A stretch of DNA of 64,000 bases from Nonomuraea sp. SYSU D8015 (GTDB lineage: Bacteria > Actinomycetota > Actinomycetes > Streptosporangiales > Streptosporangiaceae). A program made the position numbers and the translations under genes. Below, one piece after another: positions 8,431 to 16,061 of the stretch (within the stretch, counting starts at the first letter, position 1; every line of letters begins with the position of its first letter). The notes beneath the pieces were generated by a model. It ran no database searches and had not been told where the DNA came from. It worked only from the letters and a program-made list of their open reading frames with translations. The DNA is taken from contig NZ_VJYI01000033.1 of NCBI RefSeq assembly GCF_008065375.1, positions 29,705-93,704 of the forward strand. Reading direction: 5' to 3'.

Positions 8431-10545
8431 TCACGCGGCCCGGGAGTCCTCATCCGTCGGTGACGCCGGAGTGATGTTGAAGTTGCGGTCGAAGACGTCG
8501 TCAGGGTCCCACTCGGCCTTGAGCCGGCGGAGGCGGGTCAAAACCGGCTCGGGGAAGGCGTCGAGCAGGCGCTGGGGGTCGGTGCCGGTCTCGAAGCTGG
8601 AGTACATGCCGTTCAGCAACGGATACAGGTGGGCCCAGTGCTTGTCCATGCGGGCGACGTGGCTCGGCGCCGTCGCGGCGATGACGGCGAAATTCTGGGT
8701 GCGGTGCGACCAGGCCATGGCTTCCTTGGGGACGTCGCCCACCGCGCCGCCCATCGAACGGAACTGCATGATCATGATGTCGCCGGACTTCATCATCTCT
8801 TCGACGACTTCGGCGGCCTGCCGCGTGATGTGGTCGAGCAGCCCGCTTCGGGTGTCCTCCAGGCCCTGGCCGCGGTGCTCGTTCTCGGGCGGGGCGACGA
8901 TCAGGTGATAGGGCGCGAGCTGCGCCTGCTGGTCGATGACGGGGCCGGCGCCGAGGAAGGGGGTGAGGGCGTCCTGTGCGGCCTCGACGTCGTCGCCCGC
9001 GTAGACGAGGGTGATCTGAGCGGTCACCGGCGCTCCTCGACGGGCGGGGAACAGTGACAGAAAGCTCGTGATCTCGCGGGGCGCGGCCTCGACCAGCCGC
9101 CCCCAGGAGATCAGGAAGTCGGCCGTGTCGCTCGCGTCGACGATGACGGTCGCGATGACGACGTTCCCGACCTCGTAGGCGTCGAGTTCGAACGCGGTCA
9201 CGATGCCGAAGTTGCCGCCCGCCCCGCGGATCGCCCAGAACAGGTCGGGATGGTGCTCCGCGTCCACGCGGAGCCTGCGGCCGTCCGCGACCACGATCTC
9301 GGCGGCCGTGACGTGGTCGACCGTGAGGCCGCGCTTGCGGGCGAGGTAGCCGAGCCCGCCGTCGTTGGTCGACCGGCCGCTGATGCCGTGCCCGCCGCTG
9401 CGCACCGAGATCGGTACGTGCTGGCGGCGTGCGTAGGCGAGGGCCGCGACGACGTCGTCGGCGTCCTCGGCCTGGATCGCCAGCGCAGGTGACCCGGTGC
9501 GGGTGTAGGTGTGGCGGACCCTGTCGTAGGCCCGGTCGCCCGGCTCGACGGCTTTCCTCGCGAGCGACGGCGGTAGGGCGTCGTAGTCGATGGAGGCGTG
9601 CCGCATGCTGAGCGCGACCGGCGAGCGCCTGGGCCCGGTGTCCGTGCCGGCCCGGGACCGCTCACGCGCGACCGCCTCGCGGAGGGCGGGCGCCACCTCT
9701 TCACCGAAGGTCCGGATGATCCGCGGGTCGTCCTGACCGATGAAGAAGGCCGAGAAACCGTTCTCCAGCACGAGCGGAAGCAACTCCTCCACCCACTGCT
9801 CGGGCGGTCCCTGGAGGTGTCCCCGCCGCGTCCGGGAGAAACTCACCTGCAAGAGGTTGAGCAGACGCCGGATCTCGCTCGGGTCGCGCCCCGCTGCGAG
9901 GGCGGCTTCGTCGATGATCTTGTTCGACTCCTCCATCCCCGGAGTCCGGAGATATTCGAGCGTGGGGAGCCAGCCGTCGGCCTTGCGTCCCGTAAGGCGC
10001 AGCATCTGGGGTTTGTAGGCGCCCAGCCAGACGCTGATGTCGTGGGCGGGGCGGGGCCCACGCTGCATCTGAGGGATCGCGTAGTGCTTTCCCTGGTGGC
10101 GCAGGGGCTCGGGCTCGCGATCGTTCCAGACTCCCCGGATGATGTCGATCGCCTCGTCAAGAGCCTCGACGCTCTCGCCGGGCGTCATCCGCCGGCCGCT
10201 CATGCCGTGCACGGCGTCGGGGAAGGCGCCCGCTCCGAGCCCGAGCTCGAACCGTCCCTCCGACAGCAGGTCGAGGCTCGCTGCCGCGCGGCCCAGCATC
10301 GCGGGCGGGCGTAGCGGGAGGTTCATGACGTCGGCCGAGACGTGGACGCGCCGAGTCTTGGCCGCGACCCAGGTCAGCAGGGTGTAGGTGTCGAGGAGGT
10401 CGGCGTTGTAGGGGTGGTCCTGGAACGTCACGACATCCAGACCGGCCGCTTCGGTGAGTTCGGCCAAGGACACCGCCTGGTGCGGCTCGTGCGCGATAGG
10501 GGTGATGAACGTGCCGAGCAGGAGCTCGTGTCCATAGTCAGGCAT
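8431..10545 (-). CDS. LLM flavin/F420 oxidoreductase fused to FAD-linked oxidase
   Basis: A 704-residue fusion. Residues ~1-330 form a luciferase-like (LLM) TIM barrel (TFQDHPYNADLLDTYTLLTW; LGLGAGAFPDAVHGMSGRRM), which uses FMNH2 or F420. Residues ~345-695 are an FAD-binding/BBE-type oxidase (VPISVRSGGHGISGRSTNDG with the histidine that carries FAD; WAIRGAGGNFGIVT; ending WDPDDVF). Between NDGG and LGYLARK about 60-70 residues normally present in the FAD domain are missing without loss of frame. The ATG at 10545 is chosen; longer frames upstream lack homology. It stands alone on this strand. Substrate unknown; the FAD half may be inactive. Confidence 0.8.
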   Translation of the reverse strand: MPDYGHELLLGTFITPIAHEPHQAVSLAELTEAAGLDVVTFQDHPYNADLLDTYTLLTWVAAKTRRVHVSADVMNLPLRPPAMLGRAAASLDLLSEGRFELGLGAGAFPDAVHGMSGRRMTPGESVEALDEAIDIIRGVWNDREPEPLRHQGKHYAIPQMQRGPRPAHDISVWLGAYKPQMLRLTGRKADGWLPTLEYLRTPGMEESNKIIDEAALAAGRDPSEIRRLLNLLQVSFSRTRRGHLQGPPEQWVEELLPLVLENGFSAFFIGQDDPRIIRTFGEEVAPALREAVARERSRAGTDTGPRRSPVALSMRHASIDYDALPPSLARKAVEPGDRAYDRVRHTYTRTGSPALAIQAEDADDVVAALAYARRQHVPISVRSGGHGISGRSTNDGGLGYLARKRGLTVDHVTAAEIVVADGRRLRVDAEHHPDLFWAIRGAGGNFGIVTAFELDAYEVGNVVIATVIVDASDTADFLISWGRLVEAAPREITSFLSLFPARRGAPVTAQITLVYAGDDVEAAQDALTPFLGAGPVIDQQAQLAPYHLIVAPPENEHRGQGLEDTRSGLLDHITRQAAEVVEEMMKSGDIMIMQFRSMGGAVGDVPKEAMAWSHRTQNFAVIAATAPSHVARMDKHWAHLYPLLNGMYSSFETGTDPQRLLDAFPEPVLTRLRRLKAEWDPDDVFDRNFNITPASPTDEDSRAA

Positions 10546-10813
10546 GGAGGGTCCTAGATCTGGTTGTCCAGCAGCCCATCTGTGGATCAACTTGTATGCT
10601 CTACAACCCATCTGTCAGCCAACGTATTTCCGGGACCGTCCATCTATGGTTGACCGATTCATGACAGCCCGGCCGACCTGCGGTGGTCCAGACCCACGAA
10701 CGCCGCCCATGTTCAGGAGGTAGTTCCGTGGTGATGTCGAGACGGCCAGGCCGGCTCCGACTATTTCATGACGGCGCCGGACGGCGCCGCCGATGGAGCG
10801 GAGGAGGCTCGCG
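10546..10813. other. Divergent promoter region
   Basis: The spacer between the divergent LLM-FAD fusion gene and the DHFR-like gene. It includes an AT-richer stretch (about 10580-10650) in which CCCATCTGT occurs twice, a plausible promoter/operator area. A 29-codon GTG frame (10728-10817) with an AGGAGG site ends overlapping the next ATG; no similarity was recognised. Confidence 0.35.
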
Positions 10814-11389
10814 ATGAGCAAGATCGTGCTGGATGTGTCGATGTCCCTGGACGGGTTCACGACCGGACCGAACGTCAGAGAAGAAGAGCCCATGGGGGAC
10901 GGCGGCGAACGCCTCCACGAATGGCATGCGGGGAAGGGCCCGGGCGGGGAGGTCGACCTCGGCGTCCTGCGGAAGCTCGACGGGACGGTGGGGGCCGCCC
11001 TCATCGGACGGCGTACCTTCGACCTCGGTGTGGGCCCGTGGGGCGGCACGCCGTGGCCCGGCGTCCCGACCTTCGTGGTCACCCACCGGACCAGGGAGGA
11101 CCTCCTCGGCGACAACGGCGGGACGTTCGCCTTCGATGGCCTGGAGGCCGCGACCCGGCGTGCCAAGGAGGCCGCGGGCGACAAGGACGTCTGGGTGATG
11201 GGCGCGGACATCGCCCGGCAGCTGCTCAGGGCGGGCCTGCTCGACGAGGTGCGCATCCAGCTGGTCCCCCTGCTGATGGGGGAGGGTACGCCACTGTTCG
11301 CCGGGGAGCGGGCCGAGCTGATCCCGGAAGGGAAGCCCGTCGCGGGCTCCGTGACTCACCTGCGCTACCGCGTTCGCCGCGATGCGTGA
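10814..11389 (+). CDS. Dihydrofolate reductase-like (RibD C-terminal domain) protein
   Basis: A 191-residue RibD_C/DHFR-fold protein (MSKIVLDVSMSLDGFTTGPN; AALIGRRTFDLG; DVWVMGADIARQLLRAGLLD; QLVPLLMGEGTPLF). Such proteins bind NADPH and reduce pterin-, flavin- or unknown substrates; most actinobacterial copies have no assigned reaction. The ATG at 10814 has GAGGAG 8 bp upstream and is preferred to the in-frame start at 10793. The cupin gene follows 36 bp later on the same strand, probably in one transcript. Confidence 0.9.
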   Translation: MSKIVLDVSMSLDGFTTGPNVREEEPMGDGGERLHEWHAGKGPGGEVDLGVLRKLDGTVGAALIGRRTFDLGVGPWGGTPWPGVPTFVVTHRTREDLLGDNGGTFAFDGLEAATRRAKEAAGDKDVWVMGADIARQLLRAGLLDEVRIQLVPLLMGEGTPLFAGERAELIPEGKPVAGSVTHLRYRVRRDA

Positions 11390-11425
11390 GTTGGAAGAGG
11401 CGGTTCACAGAGGAGGATGGACACG

Positions 11426-11995
11426 ATGAGAACGGACACCTTGGCCACCTTCATCGAAGACGTGGCGTCCCTGGTCAGCACCATCGACGACGAGTATGAG
11501 ATCACGAGTCAGGTCGCGGCTCGGTTGTCCGGTCTGTTGGCTAGCGACTACCGGCTTCCCCCGGAGTTCACCCGGCCGTCGGACGAGCGCCATGTCACCT
11601 ACCCGCTCTACATCGCTCCCGACAACAGCTGGTCACTGGCGTCGGTGGTCTGGAAGGTAGGTCAACGCACTCCTGTGCACGGACACGACACGTGGGGTGT
11701 CGTCGGAATCTACTCGGGAGCCGAACGCGAGTTCCGCTACGTCAAGCCCGTGGCGTCTGAGCCGGTTACAGCCCTGACGCCGGCCGGTGAGCATGTGTGG
11801 GAACGCGGGCAAGTCACCGTGTGCTGTACGACCGACGACGACGTCCACGCCGTCGCAGCCGTCGGCGACGAGCCCACCGTTGGGATCCACGTCTACGGAG
11901 GCAACATCGGCATCATCAACCGGCGGTTGTACGATCCGGCCACTGGAGCAGTCCGATGGTTCGTCTCCGGCTGGGACAGCCCGGCAGGCGAATGA
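11426..11995 (+). CDS. Cysteine dioxygenase-like cupin
   Basis: A 189-residue single-cupin protein of the cysteine dioxygenase / 3-mercaptopropionate dioxygenase superfamily. The cupin motif is TPVHGHDTWGVVGIYSG with two metal-binding histidines, and a third candidate lies in VGIHVYGGN. It probably holds Fe(II) and oxidises a thiol. The ATG at 11426 has AGGAGG 9 bp upstream; the ATG at 11417 directly abuts that site and is unlikely. Thiol substrate unknown. Confidence 0.8.
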   Translation: MRTDTLATFIEDVASLVSTIDDEYEITSQVAARLSGLLASDYRLPPEFTRPSDERHVTYPLYIAPDNSWSLASVVWKVGQRTPVHGHDTWGVVGIYSGAEREFRYVKPVASEPVTALTPAGEHVWERGQVTVCCTTDDDVHAVAAVGDEPTVGIHVYGGNIGIINRRLYDPATGAVRWFVSGWDSPAGE

Positions 11996-12090
11996 GGGAA
12001 CCCGCCCCGCCTGTGCCGTCGTGGTCGAGCCAGGCGGTGCGGCGGGTGAGGCGATGATGCAGCCGACCCCATGCCTTCGCCGTGGCGGTG

Positions 12091-13044
12091 CTAGGTCTGG
12101 CCGGCGCTGCGGCGTGGTGTCGTTGCCCAGGACGGGAGCCACGTCGTCTCGGGGAGCGGTGTCAGGCTTGCGAAGTGGCTGATGACCGCCCGGAGTCCCG
12201 GATGCGGATTCGTTCTGGGGAGCATGAGGGAGATCGGGTAGGCGAGCGTCGGGTTCACGATCGGGATGCGGCGTAGGTCGTGGTTCGTCGGCCAGATGTA
12301 CCGGTCGCGCGCACCGACGAGGGTGGCCACGTCGGCGGAGTCCGCGAGGGCGTCGAGGAGTACCTCGTTGCCGAAGTTCGGGCCTGCCGCGTCGATGCGG
12401 AGGTCGAAGGCGGTGGCGAGCTGATCGTAGAACTCTGACCATTCGCTCCGGGGCACGATGCCCGGCACCCAGATCCGAAGCTTGCGCAGCTGGGGTGGTG
12501 TCAGTGTTCGTGCGGAGGCAAGCGGATGCCGGGGGCCGACGAGGAGTTCCAGCGGGGAGTCGAAGGCGTGGATCATTTGCACGTCGCGCGGCAGCGTGGC
12601 CGGATCGGTGACGGTGCGGAACGAGGCGTCGATATCGCCTGCCTGGACGGCGGCGGCCGCCACATGAGGGTCGTCGACCTTGAGGGTCACCACGTCGAGG
12701 TCGGTTTCCGGGTGCGACCGCCAATAGTCGTGCAGAACGACGGCCTGCGCGCTTCGCAGCCCTAGAACGTCGATCCGAAGGGCCCGCGAGCCCGGCCTGA
12801 CCGCGGTGACGGCGCGATCAACCCCCGCGACGATACTCCGTGCGTGCGGGAGGAACGCCTGGCCGTCGAGCGTCAGTTCGACCCCTCGGGCGGTACGGGT
12901 GAACAGGCGGACCTCCAGCTCGCGCTCCAGGGCGGCGATCCGCTTCGAGACCGCCTGCTGCGTCACGCCCAGCTCGTCGGCCGCGTGTTGAAACTGTCCG
13001 AGCTCGGCCGCCCGGACGAACGATCGCACGGCCTCGGTATCCAT
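12091..13044 (-). CDS. LysR family regulator
   Basis: A 317-residue LysR regulator: N-terminal HTH (FQHAADELGVTQQAVSKRIA, residues ~18-38) and a periplasmic-binding-like effector domain from ~residue 90. LysR genes usually face their target, but nothing recognisable lies on the other strand in the 315 bp upstream, so a divergent target may have been lost. Confidence 0.9.
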   Translation of the reverse strand: MDTEAVRSFVRAAELGQFQHAADELGVTQQAVSKRIAALERELEVRLFTRTARGVELTLDGQAFLPHARSIVAGVDRAVTAVRPGSRALRIDVLGLRSAQAVVLHDYWRSHPETDLDVVTLKVDDPHVAAAAVQAGDIDASFRTVTDPATLPRDVQMIHAFDSPLELLVGPRHPLASARTLTPPQLRKLRIWVPGIVPRSEWSEFYDQLATAFDLRIDAAGPNFGNEVLLDALADSADVATLVGARDRYIWPTNHDLRRIPIVNPTLAYPISLMLPRTNPHPGLRAVISHFASLTPLPETTWLPSWATTPRRSAGQT

Positions 13045-13359
13045 TGGCCCACCTTATGCCTGCCCAACCGATCGTTGTGGCTCGCCGAAAGGCGGTTGTT
13101 GGTCCGCCAGCACCTGATCGACGCCTTCGTCGCCGCGATGTGCGACCGCTGAGTCCGGGTGGCCGGGCGCACCGCTTCAGTGCGGCCCCGCAGCCACACA
13201 CCCCGGTCCGGCTGCAGAGAGCACCGGTCACCATCGCCATCGCCTCGGCCGGGACAGCATCGAGGACGGGTGCTGTCACCGGCTGGAGTCGGCCTGGCCA
13301 TGACGAACGGGCCCTCTCCAGCCAGTCGGCGGTACCCGCCCCGACTACGCGCGGGCTGA
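13045..13359. other. Spacer upstream of LysR gene
   Basis: 315 bp between the lysR start and the 3' end of the VOC gene. It must contain the lysR promoter. No frame gives a recognised protein; a short + strand tail ending RQHLIDAFVAAMCDR could be a remnant of a lost divergent gene but is too short to assign. Confidence 0.4.
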
Positions 13360-13797
13360 TCAGTCGAGGCAGAACTCGTTGCCCTCGGGGTCGGCCATCA
13401 TGATGTGACCGGCGTCGAGCGGGGGAGCGGGCTCGTAGCGGCGGAGGCGGGTGGCGCCGTGGGAGACGAGCCGCTCGGCCTCCGCCTCCAGGGCCGCCAT
13501 CCGCGCCTCGCCCTCGAGCCCGGGGGCGGCCCGCACATCGAGGTGCACGCGGTTCTTGGCCTGCTTGCCCTCCGGCACCCGCTGGAAGAACAGCCGAGGC
13601 CCGGAGCCCTCGGGGTCGACCACCGCCGAGGCGTCGTTGCGGCGCTCGGGCGGCACACCCATCGCGTCCAGGGCCTGCTCCCACGACTCGAAGCCCTTGG
13701 GCGGGTCATCCAGCCGGTAGCCGAGGGCCTCGCCCCAGAACGCCGCCAACGCGGCCGGGTCGGCGCAGTCAAAGGTGATCTGGACGTCGCGGGCCAT
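13360..13797 (-). CDS. VOC family (glyoxalase-like) protein
   Basis: A 145-residue protein with paired beta-alpha-beta units of the vicinal-oxygen-chelate fold: it begins ITFDCADPAALAAFWGEALG and ends HIMMADPEGNEFCLD. It matches the glyoxalase-like domain common in actinomycetes, often a small-molecule binding or resistance protein. It starts 1 bp after the DinB stop, so the two are co-transcribed and under the likely control of the divergent WYL regulator. Confidence 0.9.
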   Translation of the reverse strand: MARDVQITFDCADPAALAAFWGEALGYRLDDPPKGFESWEQALDAMGVPPERRNDASAVVDPEGSGPRLFFQRVPEGKQAKNRVHLDVRAAPGLEGEARMAALEAEAERLVSHGATRLRRYEPAPPLDAGHIMMADPEGNEFCLD

Positions 13798-13798
13798 T

Positions 13799-14383
13799 TC
13801 AGCTCGCCTCCTGTCGGGTCCGGTGGTGGGTGTGCAGGTAGAGGTCGCGGAGCAGGCACACCTCGGCGAGATGGTGGATCAGCTCGCGGTTGATGTGCAG
13901 CACCAGCGCTGCCAGAGGACGCTCGGCGTACGGTCCCTCCGCCTCCCCGCATGGGCGGGCGAGGCCGGCTTCGCCGAGGGATTCCACCCCGGCCAGCCAC
14001 GTGGCGTACTCCGCGTCGAGCTGGGCCAGCGCCTCGGCCGCGGTCGCGGCGTACTCGAAGGAGTGGTAGTCGGTGGGCGGGCGGCCGAAGTGGGAGGCGT
14101 TGCGCATCGCGAGCACGCCGACGACCACGTGCCCGAGTCGCCAGGCGATCGTCGTGAACGGTGGCGGGTCGGGCACCGGCATCGCGAAGTCGATGGTCAT
14201 CGCGCCGGACCCGGCCTGCACCGGTGCGGTGCCGGTGCCGCGCGGACGCACGCTCCAGCAGCCGGGCGCCGGCTCCCAGAAGTACTCGTCATCGGTGAGT
14301 CCGTCGAGGCGATCGCGCAGCTGCTCGGTCCAGTGCCAGTCGATCTGCTCTCGGAGCAGGGGATTCCAGGTCTGGTCGGTCAT
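13799..14383 (-). CDS. DinB superfamily protein
   Basis: A 194-residue DinB_2-type four-helix protein (LLREQIDWHWTEQLRDRLDG; ITIAWRLGHVVVG-like segment with the metal-binding histidine; LHINRELIHHLAEVCLLRDL with the His pair). In actinobacteria this superfamily contains mycothiol- and bacillithiol-type S-transferases. The ATG at 14383 has GGAAGA 9 bp upstream; a GTG at 14392 is the alternative. It is divergent from a WYL regulator across a palindrome. Confidence 0.85.
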   Translation of the reverse strand: MTDQTWNPLLREQIDWHWTEQLRDRLDGLTDDEYFWEPAPGCWSVRPRGTGTAPVQAGSGAMTIDFAMPVPDPPPFTTIAWRLGHVVVGVLAMRNASHFGRPPTDYHSFEYAATAAEALAQLDAEYATWLAGVESLGEAGLARPCGEAEGPYAERPLAALVLHINRELIHHLAEVCLLRDLYLHTHHRTRQEAS

Positions 14384-14414
14384 GGTGCTCACTCTTCCGC
14401 ATATAGCGGACAGG

Positions 14415-14439
14415 ATCGTTCCGTGATCTGTGGAACGAT
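14415..14439. promoter_or_regulatory. Palindromic operator between DinB and WYL genes
   Basis: A perfect inverted repeat ATCGTTCC-N9-GGAACGAT centred between the two divergent starts, 6 bp from the WYL GTG. The position suggests that the WYL regulator binds here to control both itself and the dinB-VOC operon. Inferred from symmetry and context. Confidence 0.65.
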
Positions 14440-14445
14440 GAGCAG

Positions 14446-15465
14446 GTGAGTGTCGAGGGGACGACCGAGCGGGTGCTGCGGTTGCTGGCGCTGCTGCAGC
14501 GCCGGCCGTCCTGGACCGCGGCCGAGCTCGCCGCCGAACTGGGGGTCACCGACCGCTCGGTGCGCCGCGACGTGGAGCGGCTGCGCGCGCTCGGCTACCC
14601 CGTGCACGCGACGGCGGGGGTCGGCGGCGGCTACCAGCTCGGCGCGGGCACCCGGCTGCCGCCGCTACTCCTCGACGACGAGGAGGCGATCGCGACGGCG
14701 GTGTCCCTGCGGCTGGCGGCGGGGGGCACGGTCGCCGGGGCGGGGGAGGCGGCGCTGCGGGCGCTCGCCAAGCTCGACCAGGTGATGCCGCCCCGGCTGC
14801 GCGCCGAGGTGCGGGCGGTGCACGGCGCCACGGAGACCCTGGTCGGCCCCGGGGTCGAGATCGACCCCGAGCTGCTGGTGACCCTCGCGCGAGCGTGTCG
14901 CGACGCCGTGCGGGTGCGCTTCCGGTACGCCGGTCGCGACGGCGGGGAGCGCGAGCGCACGGTCGAGCCGGTGCGGATGGTCGCCACCGGCCGCCGCTGG
15001 TACCTGATGGCCTGGGACGTCGACCGCGACGACTGGCGCACCTTCCGGCTGGACCGGATGCGCGAGGCGGGGGCGACGACCTGGCGCTTCCGGGCAAGAG
15101 AGCATCCGGACCCGGTCGCCTACGTGCAGCGGGGAGTGACGGAAGCGCCGTACCGGTATCTCGCCCGCGTGCGGGTGCACGCCCGGCCCGACCAGGTGCG
15201 GGAGCTGGTGCCACCCCAGGTCGGGCGCGTCGAGGACGATCGCGACGGGTGGTGCGTGCTCGCCGTCGGCGGGGATGACCTGGGCTGGCTCGCCATGCAC
15301 GTGGCCCGGCTGGGCTTCGAGGCCGAGGTGCTGGAGCCTCCGGAGCTGCGGGAGGCCGCGGCCCTGCTCGCCCGCCGCCTCGCGGCGATGGCGGAGGACG
15401 TCCACCGGCGTGAGCTGCCCGCTGCCGCAGGCCAGGCGGGCGGGGCCGATCCGCCGGTCAGCTGA
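14446..15465 (+). CDS. WYL-domain transcriptional regulator (YafY type)
   Basis: A 339-residue regulator: HTH_11 domain (WTAAELAAELGVTDRSVRRD, residues ~23-43), then a WYL domain (RRWYLMAWDVDRDDWRTFRL, ~185-205) and a C-terminal WCX region. WYL proteins sense nucleotides or other ligands. The GTG start at 14446 is used. It faces dinB-VOC, its likely targets. Its 3' end overlaps the convergent phosphotransferase gene by 8 bp. Confidence 0.9.
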   Translation: MSVEGTTERVLRLLALLQRRPSWTAAELAAELGVTDRSVRRDVERLRALGYPVHATAGVGGGYQLGAGTRLPPLLLDDEEAIATAVSLRLAAGGTVAGAGEAALRALAKLDQVMPPRLRAEVRAVHGATETLVGPGVEIDPELLVTLARACRDAVRVRFRYAGRDGGERERTVEPVRMVATGRRWYLMAWDVDRDDWRTFRLDRMREAGATTWRFRAREHPDPVAYVQRGVTEAPYRYLARVRVHARPDQVRELVPPQVGRVEDDRDGWCVLAVGGDDLGWLAMHVARLGFEAEVLEPPELREAAALLARRLAAMAEDVHRRELPAAAGQAGGADPPVS

Positions 15466-15991
15466 CGCGGGCGGCGATGGTCCGCGCACACACCAGGGAC
15501 TCGGTGTGCGTCGTGTCCACCTCCAGGTCGTAGATCACCCCCTCGTGAACCACATGGGCCTGGGACGCGGCCATTCCCCGGACGCGGTCTCCTCGTGCGA
15601 TCTCACGGCCCGCGGCGACCGCACTTTCACATCTGACGCCGACCCACAGCACGTCCAGCCCGCCAAGAGCCTTCTGCCATCGCTGCTGGGATGCCGCTCC
15701 GCCGAGGAAGACCTCATCGATGATGACCCTTGCGCCGGCACGGGCCATCGCCACGACGCCCTCCGTCCACGCCGCGTACAGGGCCATGAAATCCGCCCCG
15801 ACGCTCACCCCGCCGTCGGGCGCGAACGTGATGCCCTCGCCCGACGCCTGCATCTTCGCGGGCATGGCGGCGATGAACGAGTCGACCCCGAACGCCAGCC
15901 ACGGATCGGGCAGTATGGCCTGCAGGCACCGTACGATCCCGGACTTCCCCGAGCTCGAACCGCCGTTGAGAATGATCATCTGGGTGGTCAC
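15458..15991 (-). CDS. Chloramphenicol phosphotransferase-like kinase
   Basis: A 177-residue P-loop kinase: Walker A GGSSSGKS at residues 10-17 and FGVDSF with Asp at 37, matching the catalytic aspartate of the Streptomyces venezuelae chloramphenicol 3-O-phosphotransferase, which is also ~178 residues. The GTG at 15991 directly precedes the conserved TTQMIILNG; the longer frame to 16069 is unlikely. The substrate could be chloramphenicol or another hydroxylated molecule. Confidence 0.85.
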   Translation of the reverse strand: MTTQMIILNGGSSSGKSGIVRCLQAILPDPWLAFGVDSFIAAMPAKMQASGEGITFAPDGGVSVGADFMALYAAWTEGVVAMARAGARVIIDEVFLGGAASQQRWQKALGGLDVLWVGVRCESAVAAGREIARGDRVRGMAASQAHVVHEGVIYDLEVDTTHTESLVCARTIAARVS

Positions 15992-16061
15992 CGCGCCACA
16001 GTAGTCCACTCTCCACACGGCACGAATCGAATTTCGGCAGGCACCGCCGCCACACCCCGGC

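Noticed and set aside
10728..10817. 29-codon GTG frame with AGGAGG overlapping the next ATG
   Set aside because: Could be a translational leader, but the peptide is Arg/Gly-rich with no similarity; not supported as a gene.
14415..14439. Reading the DinB/WYL palindrome as a terminator
   Set aside because: It lies between divergent start codons with a 9-bp spacer, which fits an operator and not a terminator.
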